In this document: positions 13,208 through 15,003 of the stretch, piece by piece
Layout of the letters: each line of letters opens with the position of its first letter
Numbering within the stretch: position 1 is the first letter of the stretch
From: Sphingobacterium sp. UBA1575
GTDB taxonomy: Bacteria > Bacteroidota > Bacteroidia > Sphingobacteriales > Sphingobacteriaceae
Assembly (NCBI GenBank): GCA_002322865.1
Contig: DCOH01000033.1
Span: 108,921 to 123,923 of the forward strand
DNA length: 15,003 nucleotides
Reading direction: 5' to 3'
Notes under the pieces: generated by a model
Seen by the model: only the letters and a program-made list of their open reading frames with translations
Databases searched by the model: none
Told to the model about the DNA's origin: nothing
Translations under genes and position numbers: made by a program

Positions 13208-15003
13208 CATTTTACGATTACCTCTTTTTCTGCATAAATCAACTCCCCGGTATTAGTTACTCCCTCTATGATGAGTTTGTATTTTCCAGTCTGGTCTGAG
13301 CTATAAAACTGAATCTGATTATCATTTACATTATCCACTAGGATATATGGCATCCAGAACAAGGTGGAGATGTAATTTTTCGAACTAAAATCCGATAATT
13401 CCGCTTTGGACATGCCTTGGAAAGTTCGCTCAGTATATATGGGTTCAATCGTACTTTCTCTTTCTGTACAGCCTTTGTAAATCGTGCGGATACCATTCAC
13501 CAGGTAACTTTCACCTTTAACAGCAGGTCGACCATTATAAGGATGGTTCTGGCAGTTTAAAATATTATATGGACATACATAATCGCCACATTCATTTCTT
13601 CCAAATGTACTCCGTAAATCTCTAGGTTTTGCATAAACCACGACTTCCTCGATCTTATTCACATTAGGATCTTTTATCTGAAATTCTTCAGTGTTTTTCT
13701 TACGTGAAATCATCCCATATCGGATCAATTCCAAGGAATTTTGTTGGATATTGGCAAAGAGTTTTTCTAAGGGATTAGCGATTTTGATCGTTACATCCGA
13801 ACTTCCCACTTTTTTCTTCTTTTGATTGATAGAAGCAAATAAATATAACTTATTTGGTTCTTGGATGGCTATTTGCCGGGGATTCAAATAGAATCTACCC
13901 ATACTATCGGTCAGCTGTTGTTTTAGCCCGTTTCCAACCCTATACAGCAGGTCTACAGGTACTTCAATTCGCTTCAACGCTGTTGTGCTGGCGTATCCCT
14001 GGATATCCTTCTTCAAAGCAGGATTATTGCTAAGGAACTTGGAAGGCTGATAAGGATTTGCAAAGGCCAATTGAAAATTTAACCGAGAAACATGATCAAG
14101 GGTAGGGTCTGTTTTCCAGGCTTGCCCTAACCAGAAGTCCCAATAATAATAGCTGTCAATATGTTGTTTGTATTCTGGAATGATTCGATCCTCCAGCACA
14201 CAATATAAAGTCAATATGGATTCAATGGCTTTTCCCTGAAAGTCGGATGTCTTCAGATTAATCCGAAGGCTATCTCTAGTGGATAAGGTATCTTTCGATA
14301 AGGCGATTTCAATTCCAGGTTTTTTATGGTAATTGGCGAGGAAATAAGATCGATCCAAGGTTTTGTTTTGCCCATCAGTGATCGTATATTCATAAATTCC
14401 TTTTTTGAAGTCCTTTAAAGGGACTACAATCCGTTTGCTTTTTTCATCAATCCCTGGAAGGGAGGAAACCAATGCGGTACTATCCTGCAAAGCCCTGAAC
14501 TTGATTTGTAACGGCCCTGCCTGCGTATTTTCCAATGCGATCAGTAAGGTGTCTTTTGGCACATGGTTTTTATTGGAAAGATGGAAGATGTTTTTCTTGG
14601 CCTTATTGAGCGTATAATCGAGTTTAAAAGGAGCTGTTTTTGAAATAATTGTATATAAGGCATCTTCTTTCGGTACAAAGCTAAAAGAACCCATCCCTTG
14701 GTCATCTGATTTGGAAGTTAAAATCTCTTGACCATTCTCAAGGACAGCAATTTCAACAGTTAGCGGAGAACCATTCTCTTGGCTTGTCTGCCAATAAAAA
14801 AAGTTCTCCTTGTCGGCAAGTAAGGTTTTATCGGGATTGGAAATGGCCAATTTGATTATTGGGTTCTCCTCTGCGATTTTAAAATTGCTGTACTTTTTGT
14901 TGTTTTGGTAGAATATCTGCGTCATGAGGTTTTTATCCGATCGCTGAAACTCCTCCTTAGGTATGTTAATGATCGCCTGACCAAAAATATCCAAGGGTAC
15001 TTC
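13207..15003 (-). CDS. Large macroglobulin/TonB-plug-like envelope protein (partial, N-terminus outside window)
   Basis: The minus-strand frame is open from the right edge to TGA 13209-13207, giving 598 residues; a TTG at 14994 is an internal Leu, since the frame continues past it. Tandem beta-sandwich segments resemble macroglobulin (MG2-like) repeats, such as VEIAVLENGQEILTSKSDD with QGMGSFSF, and ITDGQNKTLDRSYFLA. Near the end, NKIEEVVVYAKP resembles the degenerate TonB-plug start seen in SusC-like proteins. A cysteine-rich segment follows, with the C-x4-C-x6-C pattern in ECGDYVCPYNILNC and a fourth Cys later. The C-terminus (STLFWMPYILVD, FYSSDQTGKYKLIIEG) is a typical last Ig-like domain of such Bacteroidota proteins. 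Probably exported and membrane-associated; the substrate is unknown. Confidence 0.78.
   Translation of the reverse strand, partial: EVPLDIFGQAIINIPKEEFQRSDKNLMTQIFYQNNKKYSNFKIAEENPIIKLAISNPDKTLLADKENFFYWQTSQENGSPLTVEIAVLENGQEILTSKSDDQGMGSFSFVPKEDALYTIISKTAPFKLDYTLNKAKKNIFHLSNKNHVPKDTLLIALENTQAGPLQIKFRALQDSTALVSSLPGIDEKSKRIVVPLKDFKKGIYEYTITDGQNKTLDRSYFLANYHKKPGIEIALSKDTLSTRDSLRINLKTSDFQGKAIESILTLYCVLEDRIIPEYKQHIDSYYYWDFWLGQAWKTDPTLDHVSRLNFQLAFANPYQPSKFLSNNPALKKDIQGYASTTALKRIEVPVDLLYRVGNGLKQQLTDSMGRFYLNPRQIAIQEPNKLYLFASINQKKKKVGSSDVTIKIANPLEKLFANIQQNSLELIRYGMISRKKNTEEFQIKDPNVNKIEEVVVYAKPRDLRSTFGRNECGDYVCPYNILNCQNHPYNGRPAVKGESYLVNGIRTIYKGCTERESTIEPIYTERTFQGMSKAELSDFSSKNYISTLFWMPYILVDNVNDNQIQFYSSDQTGKYKLIIEGVTNTGELIYAEKEVIVK

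Noticed and set aside
14992..14994. TTG as the start codon of the right-edge gene
   Set aside because: The frame remains open through 15003 (reading Glu-Val-Pro before it) and the protein begins mid-domain, so the true start is outside the window.

Overview
The window looks like chromosomal DNA of a Bacteroidota bacterium, most likely of the Sphingobacteriaceae (Sphingobacterium/Pedobacter-like). The evidence is an AT-rich composition with very AT-rich gaps, mostly weak Shine-Dalgarno sequences, two perfect matches to the Bacteroidota -7 box TAnnTTTG, and a macroglobulin/TonB-plug-like surface protein at the right edge. The taxonomic call is inference, since no rRNA or marker gene is present. 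I see no mobile element, CRISPR array or tRNA.

Layout. At the left edge is the N-terminal part of an ECF sigma factor (minus strand, cut by the window). After a 380-bp AT-rich gap come a PAS/HisKA_3 histidine kinase and its NarL-type response regulator (2 nt apart), then a full three-domain DNA ligase D 47 nt further on. Ku converges on LigD with 2 nt between stop codons. Then come a divergent CinA-like protein (plus), a YghA/GS39-type short-chain dehydrogenase (minus, overlapping the cinA-like 3' end by 45 nt), a DUF421/YetF membrane protein with an unusual Cys4 tail (plus), and an orphan PAS histidine kinase (minus). Next is a minus-strand series: AraC-type regulator, DUF7218/Rho-N-like small protein, topoisomerase IB, DUF2383 ferritin-like protein, a 39-residue membrane protein, and a hairpin terminator. 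To the right lie an orphan terminator that may end a small RNA, a secreted 140-residue protein of unknown function, a bidirectional terminator, and the C-terminal 598 residues of a large envelope protein cut by the right edge.

How the genes fit together. LigD and Ku form a complete two-component bacterial non-homologous end-joining system. Around them (about 2.5-11.5 kb) are families often seen as accessory stress genes in other bacteria: GS39-type SDR, DUF421, DUF2383, topoisomerase IB and DUF7218. With two sensor kinases, a response regulator and an AraC regulator interspersed, I read the middle of the window as a DNA-repair/general-stress island. This is inference from gene content; the genes are not one operon and no shared promoter motif was visible by eye.

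The most interesting unexplained items are the unannotated 39-residue membrane protein with its own terminator, a perfect dyad lying in the promoter spacer of the orphan kinase, the Cys4 tail on the DUF421 protein, the altered active-site motifs of the CinA-like protein, and a possible ~160-nt transcript ending at 12633.
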